From assembly GCF_016106005.1 (NCBI RefSeq), contig NZ_JACADR010000013.1:1-39355 (forward strand): a DNA stretch of 39,355 nt, given 5' to 3'. The notes beneath the pieces were generated by a model. That model was not told the origin of the DNA. It saw nothing but the letters and a program-made list of their open reading frames with translations, and made no database searches. Origin of the DNA: Roseomonas rosulenta (GTDB taxonomy: Bacteria; Pseudomonadota; Alphaproteobacteria; Acetobacterales; Acetobacteraceae). Made by a program: the position numbers and the translations under genes. Below are positions 15,474-29,605 of this stretch, piece by piece (within the stretch, counting starts at the first letter, position 1; every line of letters starts with the position of its first letter).

Positions 15474-16657
15474 GCGCGGGCGAAGCCGAACAGGTGCGCC
15501 AGGTCCTTGAAGAAGATGCGCACATGCGCCATCGGGTCGCGCCGCGTGAGTTCCTTGTTCATGTAGGATTCCCACGTCAGGCGCTGGACGTCCTTGTCGG
15601 CGCAGATCTTGACGAACTTCTCGCGGCGCTTCTCGGACGAGTACCAGAAGTACTGCATGATCCCGAGCACCATGAAGACCGTGCCATGGCCCTTCATGAA
15701 GCGCTTGCGCGCGAGCTTCAGCGCGCGTGCGTCGCCGGTGGCAAGGCAGGCCTCGCAGGCCTCGGCGGCGAGCCGCCCGCCCAGCATGGCGTAGTAGATG
15801 CCCTCGCCCGAGGCAGGTGCGACCACGCCGGCGGCATCGCCGGCCAGCACGACGTCGCGCCCGTTGTCCCAGCGCTTGGCCGGCTTCATCGGGATGGGCG
15901 CCCCTTCGTGGCGCAGCGTCCGCGCGGTATCGAGGCCGGTGGACTTGCGCAGCTCGGCGATCGAGGCCCGCAGCGCGAAGCCCTTCTGCGCCGAGCCCGT
16001 GCCGATGCTGGCGGTGTTCCCATGCGGGAAGATCCAGGAATAGAAATCGGGCGAGTGCTTGCCCTGGTAGAAGACGTCGCAGCGCTTGGGGTCGTAGGCG
16101 TGCGAGGGGGCGGGCGCCTCGATGATCTCGTGATAGGCGAAGACGAAGGGAATCTTCGCCGCCGCCGGGACCTCCTGCTTCGCCACCTTGGATCGCGCGC
16201 CATCGGCGCCAATCACGAGGCGCGTGCGCAGGCGGTGGGTCGTGCCGTTCTTGTCCTCGAACACCACGACGGGGCTGCCGTCGGATTCGCGCTCGATGGA
16301 TTCGAAGGTGCCGGTGAAGCGCTCCGCACCTTCATGCGCGGCGCGGGCGCGCAGGAACTCGTCGAAATGCTCGCGGTCCACCATGGCGACGTAGCCATTG
16401 CCCTCGATGGGCATGTCCACCTCGCGCGCGGAGGGGGCGATCATGCGCGCGCTGTTCACACGGGCGCAGATGATGTGGTCGGGGATGGCGAAGTCGCGGA
16501 TCAGCCGCGGCGGGATGGCGCCGCCGCAGGGCTTGATGCGCCCTGCGCGATCCAGCAGCGCGACGCGCCGTCCCGCACGCGCCAGGTCCTCGGCGGCGAT
16601 GGCGCCCGAAGGCCCGCCCCCCACGACCACCACGTCGAATTGATCCTGCGTCTGCAT
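15470..16657 (-). CDS. bchP: Geranylgeranyl-bacteriochlorophyll reductase
   Basis: The predicted protein has 395 residues, matching the usual length of about 390. An N-terminal FAD-binding Rossmann motif (DVVVVGGGPSGAIAAEDLA) is followed by IKPCGGAIPPRLI, the second flavin motif LVIGADGARSKVA, and the third GRDVVLAGDAAGVVAPASGEGI. The C-terminal part includes GIMQYFWYSSEKRREKFVKI and WESYMNKEL, typical of BchP/ChlP. It reduces the geranylgeranyl tail to phytyl on bacteriochlorophyll. Two starts compete. The ATG at 16657 has GGAG 8 bases upstream; the one at 16675 overlaps the previous stop (ATGA) but has no ribosome-binding site. The first is preferred. Confidence 0.95.
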   Translation of the reverse strand: MQTQDQFDVVVVGGGPSGAIAAEDLARAGRRVALLDRAGRIKPCGGAIPPRLIRDFAIPDHIICARVNSARMIAPSAREVDMPIEGNGYVAMVDREHFDEFLRARAAHEGAERFTGTFESIERESDGSPVVVFEDKNGTTHRLRTRLVIGADGARSKVAKQEVPAAAKIPFVFAYHEIIEAPAPSHAYDPKRCDVFYQGKHSPDFYSWIFPHGNTASIGTGSAQKGFALRASIAELRKSTGLDTARTLRHEGAPIPMKPAKRWDNGRDVVLAGDAAGVVAPASGEGIYYAMLGGRLAAEACEACLATGDARALKLARKRFMKGHGTVFMVLGIMQYFWYSSEKRREKFVKICADKDVQRLTWESYMNKELTRRDPMAHVRIFFKDLAHLFGFARA

Positions 16658-16671
16658 GGCGGTCTCCGGTC

Positions 16672-18000
16672 TCATTCGGCGGGAAGCATGGGGCCGTAGC
16701 CAGGTTCGCGGCGCGGGCGGCCGATCCGCGCGGCGAGCAGCGCAGCGGCGATGAAGACGAGCGCATCGACGACGAAGACGGCGGCATAGGCCGCGTGCGG
16801 CGCGCCGAGCGCGATTCGCGCCACATCGACCATCGCCGCCCCGGCCAGCCCGCCAATGCCGAAGGCCACGGCCTGCGCCGCGCCCCACATGCCCATGCGG
16901 GTGCCCTCGCGCTTCTCGCGGCCCTGGCCCACCATCTGCATCATCGATGCGATGGCCGCTGCGGCGAAGATTCCGTTGCCCAGGCCCAGTGCGAAGAAAG
17001 CGCCGGCCAGCGGGAAGTCGTCGCCGATCGCCGGGCTCGCGGCCAGCACCAGCAGCACGGACGCCGCGAAGAGGCAGCCGCCCACGGTCCAGGCGCGCAG
17101 CGTATGCGCGAAGCGCCCGGCGAAGGCCGAGCCGATCACCGCCACGAGCACCATGCCCGCCAGCGTGCCGCCGTTCTGCAGGGAGGAGAGCTGCGTGCTC
17201 TCGCCGAGCGTCTTGCCGAAGACGGACCCCGCGAAGGGCTCCAGGATCAGGTCCTGCGCGCTGTAGGCGAGCATCGAGAGGAAGATGAAGATCGTGAAGC
17301 GCCGCGCTTCCGGTTCGGCCCAGACCTCCGCCATGGCGCGGCGGAAGGGCGGCTTCGCGGCCGGCGACCCGACGGCGGGCCGGGCCGGGGAGGGGCCCTC
17401 TATGCCCAGCACGCCCAGAGTCGCGAGCAGCATCGCGATCAGCGACACCCCCGCCGAGACCGCGACCAGCCGTTCAGGCGAATAGGGATCGAGCAGCTTC
17501 CCGCCGATCGCCGTGGTCAGGATGAAGCCCGCGATCATCATGATCCAGACGATCGAGGCTGCCGCGGCGCGGCGCGTCTCGTCGACGCGCGCGGCCAGCA
17601 GCACCAGCAAAGATGTCCCAGCGGCGCCGACGCCCAGCCCGATCAGCAGAAAGGCCAGCACCGCCAGCGCCAGGCCGGCAATGAAGGCCTCGCCCATCAG
17701 CGCGGTCGCAGCCGCGGCCAGCACGCCGCCCAGGCCCAGCACCGCCATGCCGCCCAGGATCCAGGGTGTGCGGCGCCCGCCCATGTCCGACCCGTAGCCC
17801 CAGCGCGGGCGCAGCATCTGCAGCGCGTAGTGGATGCCCACCAGCACGCCCGGCAGCGTGGCGGGCAGCGCGAGCTCCACCACCATCACGCGGTTCAGCG
17901 CCGATGTGGTGAGCACCACGATCGCCCCCAGCGCCGTCTGCACGAGCCCCAGCCGCAGGATGCCGAGCCAGCCCAATGGGACACGCATCGGGGCCTGCAT
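16672..18000 (-). CDS. PucC-like major facilitator (BCD family) linked to bacteriochlorophyll synthesis
   Basis: The predicted protein has 442 residues and about 12 hydrophobic segments. It starts MQAPMRVPLGWLGILRLGL and has the family's NRVMVVELALPATLPG, the RPRWGYGSDMGGRRTPWI loop between helices 2 and 3, and SAQDLILEPFAGSVFG mid-protein. These mark the BCD subfamily that includes PucC, LhaA and the ORF428/Bch2 gene found between bchG and bchP in purple bacteria. Members help deliver bacteriochlorophyll or assemble light-harvesting complexes in the membrane. The start overlaps the bchG stop (TGATG). The second member of this family in the window is lhaA (30298-31734). Confidence 0.9.
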   Translation of the reverse strand: MQAPMRVPLGWLGILRLGLVQTALGAIVVLTTSALNRVMVVELALPATLPGVLVGIHYALQMLRPRWGYGSDMGGRRTPWILGGMAVLGLGGVLAAAATALMGEAFIAGLALAVLAFLLIGLGVGAAGTSLLVLLAARVDETRRAAAASIVWIMMIAGFILTTAIGGKLLDPYSPERLVAVSAGVSLIAMLLATLGVLGIEGPSPARPAVGSPAAKPPFRRAMAEVWAEPEARRFTIFIFLSMLAYSAQDLILEPFAGSVFGKTLGESTQLSSLQNGGTLAGMVLVAVIGSAFAGRFAHTLRAWTVGGCLFAASVLLVLAASPAIGDDFPLAGAFFALGLGNGIFAAAAIASMMQMVGQGREKREGTRMGMWGAAQAVAFGIGGLAGAAMVDVARIALGAPHAAYAAVFVVDALVFIAAALLAARIGRPRREPGYGPMLPAE

Positions 18001-18923
18001 CACAGCACCGCCCCCGCCCGCAGCGCGAAGCCGCAGGTCAGCATGCCGAGCACGAACATCAGCACCCCCGTGCCGTTGTACCAGGGTGCGAGCGCCTTCG
18101 GGTCGCGCAGCATGCGCGCCATGGCCCAGCCCTGGCCGGCCAGCAGCAGCGCGACGATGGCGGCATGCACCGGCGCATCCATCACGACCAGCAGCGCCAC
18201 CACGACGACCTGCGGCACGCCCATGCACCAGCAGGCGACGCGCGCGGCACGCTCCGGCCCCAGCTGGACCGGCAGGGAGCGGATGCCGATCCGCCGGTCG
18301 CCCTCGATCGCCTTGAAGTCGTTCAGCGTCATGATGCCGTGCGCCGACAGGCCATACAGCGTGGCGATCATCAGCACCTCGACGCTCGGCGCGGCGGCCG
18401 AGAGCACTGCGGCGGCGGTGATCCAGGGCAGGCTCTCATAGGCCAACCCGCAGGCCAGGTTGCCCCACCAGCCATTCGCCTTGAGCCGCAGCGGCGGCGC
18501 CGAATAGGCCCAGGCGAGGGCGACGCCCAGCAGCGTCGCGAGGAACCCCCAGAAGCCCAGCATCGCGCCCCAGGCCAGCGACACGCCGGTCCAGGCCACC
18601 GCGACGTACAGGCCCCAGCGCCCCGGCATGCGCCCCGAAGGGATCGGGCGCTGCGGTTCATTGATGGCGTCCACGTGCCGGTCGAACCAGTCGTTCACCG
18701 CCTGGCTCATGCCGCAGACCAGCGGCCCGGCGAGGATGATGCCGGCGAGTGCGAGGTGCCAGGTCGCGCCGAAGGACGCGCCCGAGGAGACCGCGCCGCA
18801 CATGAAGGCCCACATCGGCGGAAACCAGGTGATCGGCTTCAGCAGTTCCAGCACCACGCCGGGGGCCGGGTGGCTGCGCGCCAGCCGGGCCGGCGCGTCG
18901 GGGGTTTCGGTGCGGCCCGACAC
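18000..18923 (-). CDS. bchG: Bacteriochlorophyll a synthase (polyprenyl transferase)
   Basis: The protein has 307 residues and is a UbiA-superfamily membrane enzyme with about nine helices. The polyprenyl-diphosphate/Mg motif is NDWFDRHVDAINEPQRPIPS, preceded by GPLVCGMSQAV, and the second Asp-rich motif is LNDFKAIEGDRRIGIRSLPV. It attaches geranylgeranyl or phytyl diphosphate to bacteriochlorophyllide a. The start codon is GTG, with AGGA 5 bases upstream overlapping the ppsR stop codon TAG, so bchG is likely coupled to ppsR. Downstream genes follow with overlaps: the PucC-like gene, bchP and hemC. Confidence 0.95.
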   Translation of the reverse strand: MSGRTETPDAPARLARSHPAPGVVLELLKPITWFPPMWAFMCGAVSSGASFGATWHLALAGIILAGPLVCGMSQAVNDWFDRHVDAINEPQRPIPSGRMPGRWGLYVAVAWTGVSLAWGAMLGFWGFLATLLGVALAWAYSAPPLRLKANGWWGNLACGLAYESLPWITAAAVLSAAAPSVEVLMIATLYGLSAHGIMTLNDFKAIEGDRRIGIRSLPVQLGPERAARVACWCMGVPQVVVVALLVVMDAPVHAAIVALLLAGQGWAMARMLRDPKALAPWYNGTGVLMFVLGMLTCGFALRAGAVL

Positions 18924-18930
18924 GGCGATC

Positions 18931-20355
18931 CTAGAGCTGCTCGCCCGGCTCGGCGCCGAGGTCGCCGAGGCCGTAGCGGCGCAGCTTCACATACAGGGAC
19001 TGCCGCGACAGCCCGAGCATCTCGGCGGCCGAGGCGCGGTTGTCGCCCGACAGCTCGAGCGCAGCCTCGATGCACAGGCGCTCGATCGCGTCGGTCGCCT
19101 CGCGCACCAGGTCCTTGAGCGGCACGCGGCCGATCAGCTCGGTAAGCTGCTCGACCGAGCGCGTGGGCCGTGCCCCGGCGGGCACCGGCGCGCGCACCCG
19201 CGGGCCGACGTCGCGCATGGTGAAGCCGAAGACCGGCTTGCCGCCGTTCATCACCGTGACGGCGGAGATCTCGACCTCGGTCCGCGCGCCGTGCTCGCCG
19301 CGCAGCACGGAGGAATACAGCCGCACCGTGCCGCGGTTGCGCAGGTGGCCGAACAGCACCTCGGCCTCGACATCCTGGTTGCCGAGCCAGCGTTCGAGCG
19401 GTTCGCCGCGCGCCTGTTCCTCGCCCGGGACCTCGATCATCTCGAGGAAGGCGGCGTTGGCGGTGATGATCCGCCCGTCCGAGCCCGCCACCACGAAGGC
19501 GTCGGGCGCGCCTTCGATCAGCTTCAGCATCTTGGTCTTGATCGGCGGCATCGCGACCACGGCCTGGTCGGGCAGGGCGATGCGCACCAGGAACAGCAGC
19601 GTGCCTTCCTGGCGGAAGGTGGAGGCCGAGACGGTGACGTCGCCGCCACCCTCCGCGAGGCGCGCCTGCACGTCGTCTGCGCGACCGGCGGCGCGCACGG
19701 AGGCGAGCAGCGCCTGCACCGCCGAGCGCGACTCGGGCGCGAAGGCCTCGGCGATGGTACGCCCGACCGCCCGGCGCTCGCCCTTGCCGAACAGGCGCAG
19801 CGCCGCGGGATTGGCCTCGGTCACGCGCAGCGTCGTGCCGTCCAGCACCAGCACCGGGTCGGGCGACATCTGGAACAGCAGGCGGTAGCGTGTCTCGGCC
19901 TGGCGCAGGCGCGAATAGTCGCGCTCCATCGACTGCTGCACCTCGACCAGGCGCTGCTGCAGGCGGGAGACAGGGCGCAGGTCGCGCCCGAACACCACGA
20001 TGCGCCCGGCCTTGCCGACCGGCGCCGCCGAATAGAGGATCGGCACCGAGGCGCCGTCGCCCGCGACCTGGTTCACGTGGCGCCAGCGCCCACCCTCGGT
20101 CGCGGCGCCGCGGCGGGTGATCTCCTCGACCTTCGGGCGGCTGTCCCGAGCGACGGTATCGATCCAGGGCTGGCCGAGCCAGTTGCCATGGGAGGCGAAT
20201 TCCCGCGAGAGTTCCTCGCTGCTGAAGGCGACGTCGCGGATGATGCCGTGCTCGTCCAGGATGAGGGCGATATCGGCCGCCGCGCTGATCAGCGCGGCGG
20301 CCGCATCCGCATCGAGGTCGCCAAGCGACACGCGGGGAGTGCTGAAGGCTTTCAC
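18931..20355 (-). CDS. ppsR: PpsR/CrtJ-type transcriptional repressor of photosynthesis genes
   Basis: The protein has 474 residues. An N-terminal region and two PAS-type domains (about residues 15-130, 155-270 and 275-390) are linked by a helical stretch (LQQRLVEVQQSMERDY). The C-terminal Fis-type helix-turn-helix is SAAEMLGLSRQSLYVKLRRY. Family members bind TGT-N12-ACA operators and repress bch, crt and puc genes under oxygen. The only Cys in the whole protein is Cys428 (IERLCIEAALEL), next to the DNA-binding helix. The position of the inter-PAS Cys of R. sphaeroides PpsR (Cys251) is Val257 here, by alignment from memory. The start is a GTG with a weak ribosome-binding site, so the N-terminus could differ by a few residues. 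Confidence 0.95.
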   Translation of the reverse strand: MKAFSTPRVSLGDLDADAAAALISAAADIALILDEHGIIRDVAFSSEELSREFASHGNWLGQPWIDTVARDSRPKVEEITRRGAATEGGRWRHVNQVAGDGASVPILYSAAPVGKAGRIVVFGRDLRPVSRLQQRLVEVQQSMERDYSRLRQAETRYRLLFQMSPDPVLVLDGTTLRVTEANPAALRLFGKGERRAVGRTIAEAFAPESRSAVQALLASVRAAGRADDVQARLAEGGGDVTVSASTFRQEGTLLFLVRIALPDQAVVAMPPIKTKMLKLIEGAPDAFVVAGSDGRIITANAAFLEMIEVPGEEQARGEPLERWLGNQDVEAEVLFGHLRNRGTVRLYSSVLRGEHGARTEVEISAVTVMNGGKPVFGFTMRDVGPRVRAPVPAGARPTRSVEQLTELIGRVPLKDLVREATDAIERLCIEAALELSGDNRASAAEMLGLSRQSLYVKLRRYGLGDLGAEPGEQL

Positions 20356-20491
20356 CAGCTGGTCCGCCTTTGCTTGCTGTGCCTGCTCCCCACATGATTC
20401 AGGAAGGGCGTTCGGTCAGGGCATCGTCCGCGCCTGACGCGCGCACTCTCGTTGGCCTGCCCGGTTGTGGCGCCGCGGCGCGCTTGCCGCG

Positions 20492-21427
20492 TCACGTGTC
20501 GCGCCCCAGGAGGGCGAGCATGGTCTCGGCCTGCAGCGTCGCCTGTCGGCCATCGGCCGCGGTGGCATCAGCCCCGACGAGCGACACCAGGTCCGGACGG
20601 TCGACGAAGAGCGCCCCACCCACCAGAATGCCGACGCCGGCATTGCGCGAGATGCGACGCACGTCGCGGATCAGCATCGCGAGCCCGCTCAGGTGGTCCT
20701 CGCAGGCGAGCGAGAAGCCGGCGACTCCGAACCAGACGCGCTGCGCAGCCTCAAGGATCTCGTGGCGCTCGACCCCGGCGCCGGACCAGACATCCCAGCC
20801 CGCACCGCGGAAGAACTGCTCCACGACGAGCATGCCGAAGCTGTGCTGTTCCCCCGGCGCGGGGGCGAGCAGCACGCGGCGGTCCGGCTCGGCGCGGATG
20901 GCGCGCAGCATGAAGGCCGGGCTGTACTCGCGCACCACCTGGTGAAGGCAGGACAGGGCGATCGTGACGGTGGTGAAGTCGCATTCATCCTCCTCCCACA
21001 TCACGCCGAGGCGGCGCGCCACCGGGGAGAGCAGGTCGAGGTAGATGCGGTCGAGCGACATGCTGCGCGCGCGCAGGCCTTCGAGGTAGGCCAGCGCGCC
21101 GGGCAGGTCGGCCTTCATGGCGAGGCTGATGAGGGTGGCGACGTCTTCCGCGCCGGGTCCACTGCCGGGGCCGGAGTCGATGTAGGCGGCCGTGACGTTC
21201 TTGCGGTGCGCCAGCAGCAGGCGCGGGATGATCTCGGTCTCCAGCGTCTTCGCCAGCACGGCGACGCGGTTGCGGCGACGACGGGCGGCCGTGGCCTGCG
21301 GAGCCTGACGCTTGTCCAGGGAGACGCGCAGGAATTCACCGCCGCGAACCGGAGCTGAATCGCCCTCGTTCCCGGTCCGCTCGGCCTCGGTATCGCGATC
21401 CTGGCCCGGCATGGGCTTGCCCACCAT
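20492..21427 (-). CDS. aerR: B12-binding antirepressor-type regulator (AerR/PpaA family)
   Basis: The predicted protein has 311 residues. A variable N-terminus of about 80 residues with a basic patch (TAARRRRNRVAVL) precedes a helical B12-binding cap (LDRIYLDLLSPVARRLGVMW, then EDECDFTTVTIALSCLHQVV). The C-terminal cobalamin-binding Rossmann part follows, where GEQHSFGM supplies the expected axial His (D-x-H-x-x-G type), then GVAGFSLACEDHL and GVGILVGGALF. AerR/PpaA proteins bind cobalamin and modulate PpsR/CrtJ in response to light. The gene is directly upstream of ppsR (136-base gap). The start is set at 21427, because AGGAG lies exactly 6 bases before that ATG and touches the alternative ATG at 21433. 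Confidence 0.9.
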   Translation of the reverse strand: MVGKPMPGQDRDTEAERTGNEGDSAPVRGGEFLRVSLDKRQAPQATAARRRRNRVAVLAKTLETEIIPRLLLAHRKNVTAAYIDSGPGSGPGAEDVATLISLAMKADLPGALAYLEGLRARSMSLDRIYLDLLSPVARRLGVMWEEDECDFTTVTIALSCLHQVVREYSPAFMLRAIRAEPDRRVLLAPAPGEQHSFGMLVVEQFFRGAGWDVWSGAGVERHEILEAAQRVWFGVAGFSLACEDHLSGLAMLIRDVRRISRNAGVGILVGGALFVDRPDLVSLVGADATAADGRQATLQAETMLALLGRDT

Positions 21428-21445
21428 CGACATCTCCTGTCGCGG

Positions 21446-21474
21446 ACTACATGCCTCGGCGCCAGAAGTGTCAA
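21446..21474 (-). promoter_or_regulatory. Candidate promoter of aerR
   Basis: On the minus strand TTGACA (21469-21474) is followed after 17 bases by TGTAGT (21446-21451), a good sigma70-type pair. The expected start point falls about 12 bases before the aerR ATG at 21427, leaving a leader that holds little more than the AGGAG. The -35 is inside the left arm of the 34-bp inverted repeat. Confidence 0.55.
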
Positions 21475-21502
21475 GCGATCAATACGTCAATCTCGCTTGA
21501 CA
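21469..21502. promoter_or_regulatory. 34-bp inverted repeat: probable PpsR operator with two divergent -35 elements
   Basis: Arms TGTCAAGCGA (21469-21478) and TCGCTTGACA (21493-21502) are perfect 10-bp inverted repeats. The sequence can be read as two PpsR-like boxes, TGT-N12-ACG (21469-21486) and CGT-N12-ACA (21485-21502), each one base off the consensus TGT-N12-ACA. The outward-facing TTGACA hexamers serve aerR on the left and bchF on the right. Confidence 0.65.
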
Positions 21503-21526
21503 CTCCGATGCGCCCCCTCCTAGCCT
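21497..21526 (+). promoter_or_regulatory. Candidate promoter of the bchF array
   Basis: TTGACA (21497-21502) lies in the right arm of the inverted repeat. The best -10 candidate is TAGCCT (21521-21526) after 18 bases, only 3 of 6 to consensus, which would fit a weak, regulator-dependent promoter. No other plus-strand promoter was found between aerR and bchF. Confidence 0.4.
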
Positions 21527-21560
21527 CCGAACAGCCAGCAGCACGGGGAAGGAGGGCCGA

Positions 21561-21681
21561 ATGACACTTTGTCGGGAACGACACGCAGGGCCTCCACACT
21601 CCTCCCCCGGCGGCACCGTCCGGTTCGGACGGCAGGCAGCCGGACCGACAGGCGATGACGCACTCGAGGGGATGTCAAGCG

Positions 21682-21695
<14 letters not shown>
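21561..21695 (+). CDS. Possible 44-residue leader ORF upstream of and overlapping the start of bchF
   Basis: An ATG at 21561 is preceded by AAGGAGG with a 5-base spacer, the best ribosome-binding site of the region. The 44-codon frame (starting MTLCRERHAG, ending MSSDARF) stops with TAG at 21693-21695, so it overlaps the bchF start (21682) in another frame. Third-position GC is clearly lower than in neighbouring genes, so it may not make a selected protein. It could be a translated leader that couples or gates bchF. A hairpin (21616-21632) and an alternative pairing lie within it. Confidence 0.35.
21616..21645 (+). promoter_or_regulatory. Leader RNA with two mutually exclusive pairings before bchF
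   Basis: CCGTCCG (21616-21622) pairs with CGGACGG (21626-21632) over 7 bp with a 3-base loop. Alternatively GTCCGG (21618-21623) can pair with CCGGAC (21640-21645). Both lie inside the possible leader ORF, an arrangement seen in attenuators, but no T-run terminator follows. Confidence 0.25.
21673..21684 (+). repeat. Third copy of the TGTCAAGCGAT arm, overlapping the bchF start codon
   Basis: TGTCAAGCGATG repeats the first 11 bases of the left arm at 21469-21479, in the same orientation and 204 bases downstream. Its last three bases are the ATG proposed as the bchF start (21682-21684). It has no matching ACA 12 bases on, so it is at most a half-site. Confidence 0.5.
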
Positions 21696-23564
<1,869 letters not shown>

Positions 23565-23568
23565 CGCC

Positions 23569-25063
23569 ATGGAGCTCGCCGTCTGGACCTATGAAGGGCC
23601 GCCGCATGTGGGGGCGATGCGTATCGCCACTGCGATGGAGGGTGTCCACTACGTCCTGCACGCCCCGCAGGGCGACACCTATGCCGATCTGCTTTTCACC
23701 ATGATCGAAAGGCGCAGCAAGCGCCCGCCGGTGACCTACACGTCCTTCCAGGCGCGCGACCTTGGTGGCGACACGGCCGAACTGTTCATGGAGGCGGCGC
23801 GCGATGCCTATGCGCGCTTCAAGCCGCAGGCGATGCTGGTGGGCGCGTCCTGCACGGCGGAGCTGATCCAGGACGATCCGGGTGGCCTCGCCAAGACGCT
23901 GGGGCTGCCGGTGCCGGTGGTCGCGCTGGAGCTCCCTTCCTACCAGAAGAAGGAAAACTGGGGCGCGGCGGAGACCTTCTACCGCCTGGTGCGCGCCTGC
24001 GCCGGTCCGCGCGTGCCGCGCGCGGCGGGGGCGGCCCCACGCGCGAATATCCTGGGTCCGACGGCGCTCGGCTTCCGGCATCGCGACGATGTGACGGAGG
24101 TGACGCGTCTGCTGGCGCGACTCGGCATCGACGTGAATGTGGTTGCGCCAATGGGGGCGACGCCGGCGGACCTGACGCGGCTCGGCGAGGCCGATGTGAA
24201 CGTCGTGCTCTATCCTGAGACCGCGGGCACGGCGGCGGCCTTCCTGCAGCGCCAGCACGGAATTCCCGCCACCAAGACGGTGCCGATCGGCGTGGGCGCG
24301 ACGCGCGAATTCATCACCGAGGTGGCAGCGCTGGTCGGCATCGACGCGACCGCGGTGCTGGCCGAGGCGGCATCGCGCCTGCCTTGGTACTCGCGTTCGG
24401 TGGACAGCACCTATCTCACCGGCAAGCGCGTTTTCATCTTCGGCGACGCCACGCACGCCATCGCCGCAGCGCGAACCGCGGCCGAGGAACTGAGCTTCGT
24501 TGTGGTGGGCCTGGGCACCTACAGCCGCGAATATGCGCGCGAGGTGCGTGAGGCCGCGAAGGCGCATGGCATCGAGGCGCTGATCACCGACGACTATCTG
24601 AAGGTCGAGGAAGCCATCGCCGCGCTGCGGCCCGAGCTGGTGCTGGGCACGCAGATGGAACGCCACATTGCCAAGCGCCTGGGTGTGCCCTGCGCGGTGA
24701 TCTCGGCGCCGGTGCATGTGCAGGATTTTCCGGCGCGCTACTCGCCCCAGATGGGGTTCGAGGGTGCGAACGTCATCTTCGACACCTGGGTCCATCCGCT
24801 GATGATGGGGCTCGAGGAACATCTGCTCGGCATGTTCCGCGAGGATTTCGAGTTCGCCGACGGCGCCGCGCCGTCCCACCTGGGCCATGCGCCGGCACGC
24901 GAGGCACCGCCCGAACCTGTCGCCGCGGGCCCTGCCACCTGGGCGGCCGAGGCCGAGAGCGAGTTGAAGAAGATCCCGTTCTTCGTGCGCGGGAAGGCGC
25001 GCCGCAACACCGAGTCCTTCGCGCGCGAGCGCGGCCTTTCAACCATCACCATCGAGACATTGT

Positions 25064-25092
<29 letters not shown>
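23569..25092 (+). CDS. bchB: Light-independent protochlorophyllide reductase subunit B
   Basis: The protein has 507 residues. Asp36 (APQGDTYAD) is the unusual aspartate ligand of the shared 4Fe-4S cluster. Cys95 (GASCTAEL), [17 protein letters not shown] (which contains the probable proton-donor Asp, Asp279, equivalent to Asp274 in R. capsulatus by memory) and the [17 protein letters not shown] segment are conserved. A Pro/Ala-rich linker near residues 445-465 precedes the small C-terminal domain ([21 protein letters not shown]). The gene starts 4 bases after bchN and overlaps bchH by 29 bases. Partner of BchN and BchL in the nitrogenase-like reductase. Confidence 0.97.
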
Positions 25093-29604
<4,512 letters not shown>

Positions 29605-29605
29605 G

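Noticed and set aside
20380-20397. TGT/ACA pair upstream of ppsR as a PpsR box
   Set aside because: The spacing is 11, not 12, and the arms show no further symmetry.
20416-20491. Terminator between aerR and ppsR
   Set aside because: The region can form GC-rich imperfect stems around GCGCCGCGGCGC, but no stem with a T-run was found, so transcription may continue into ppsR.
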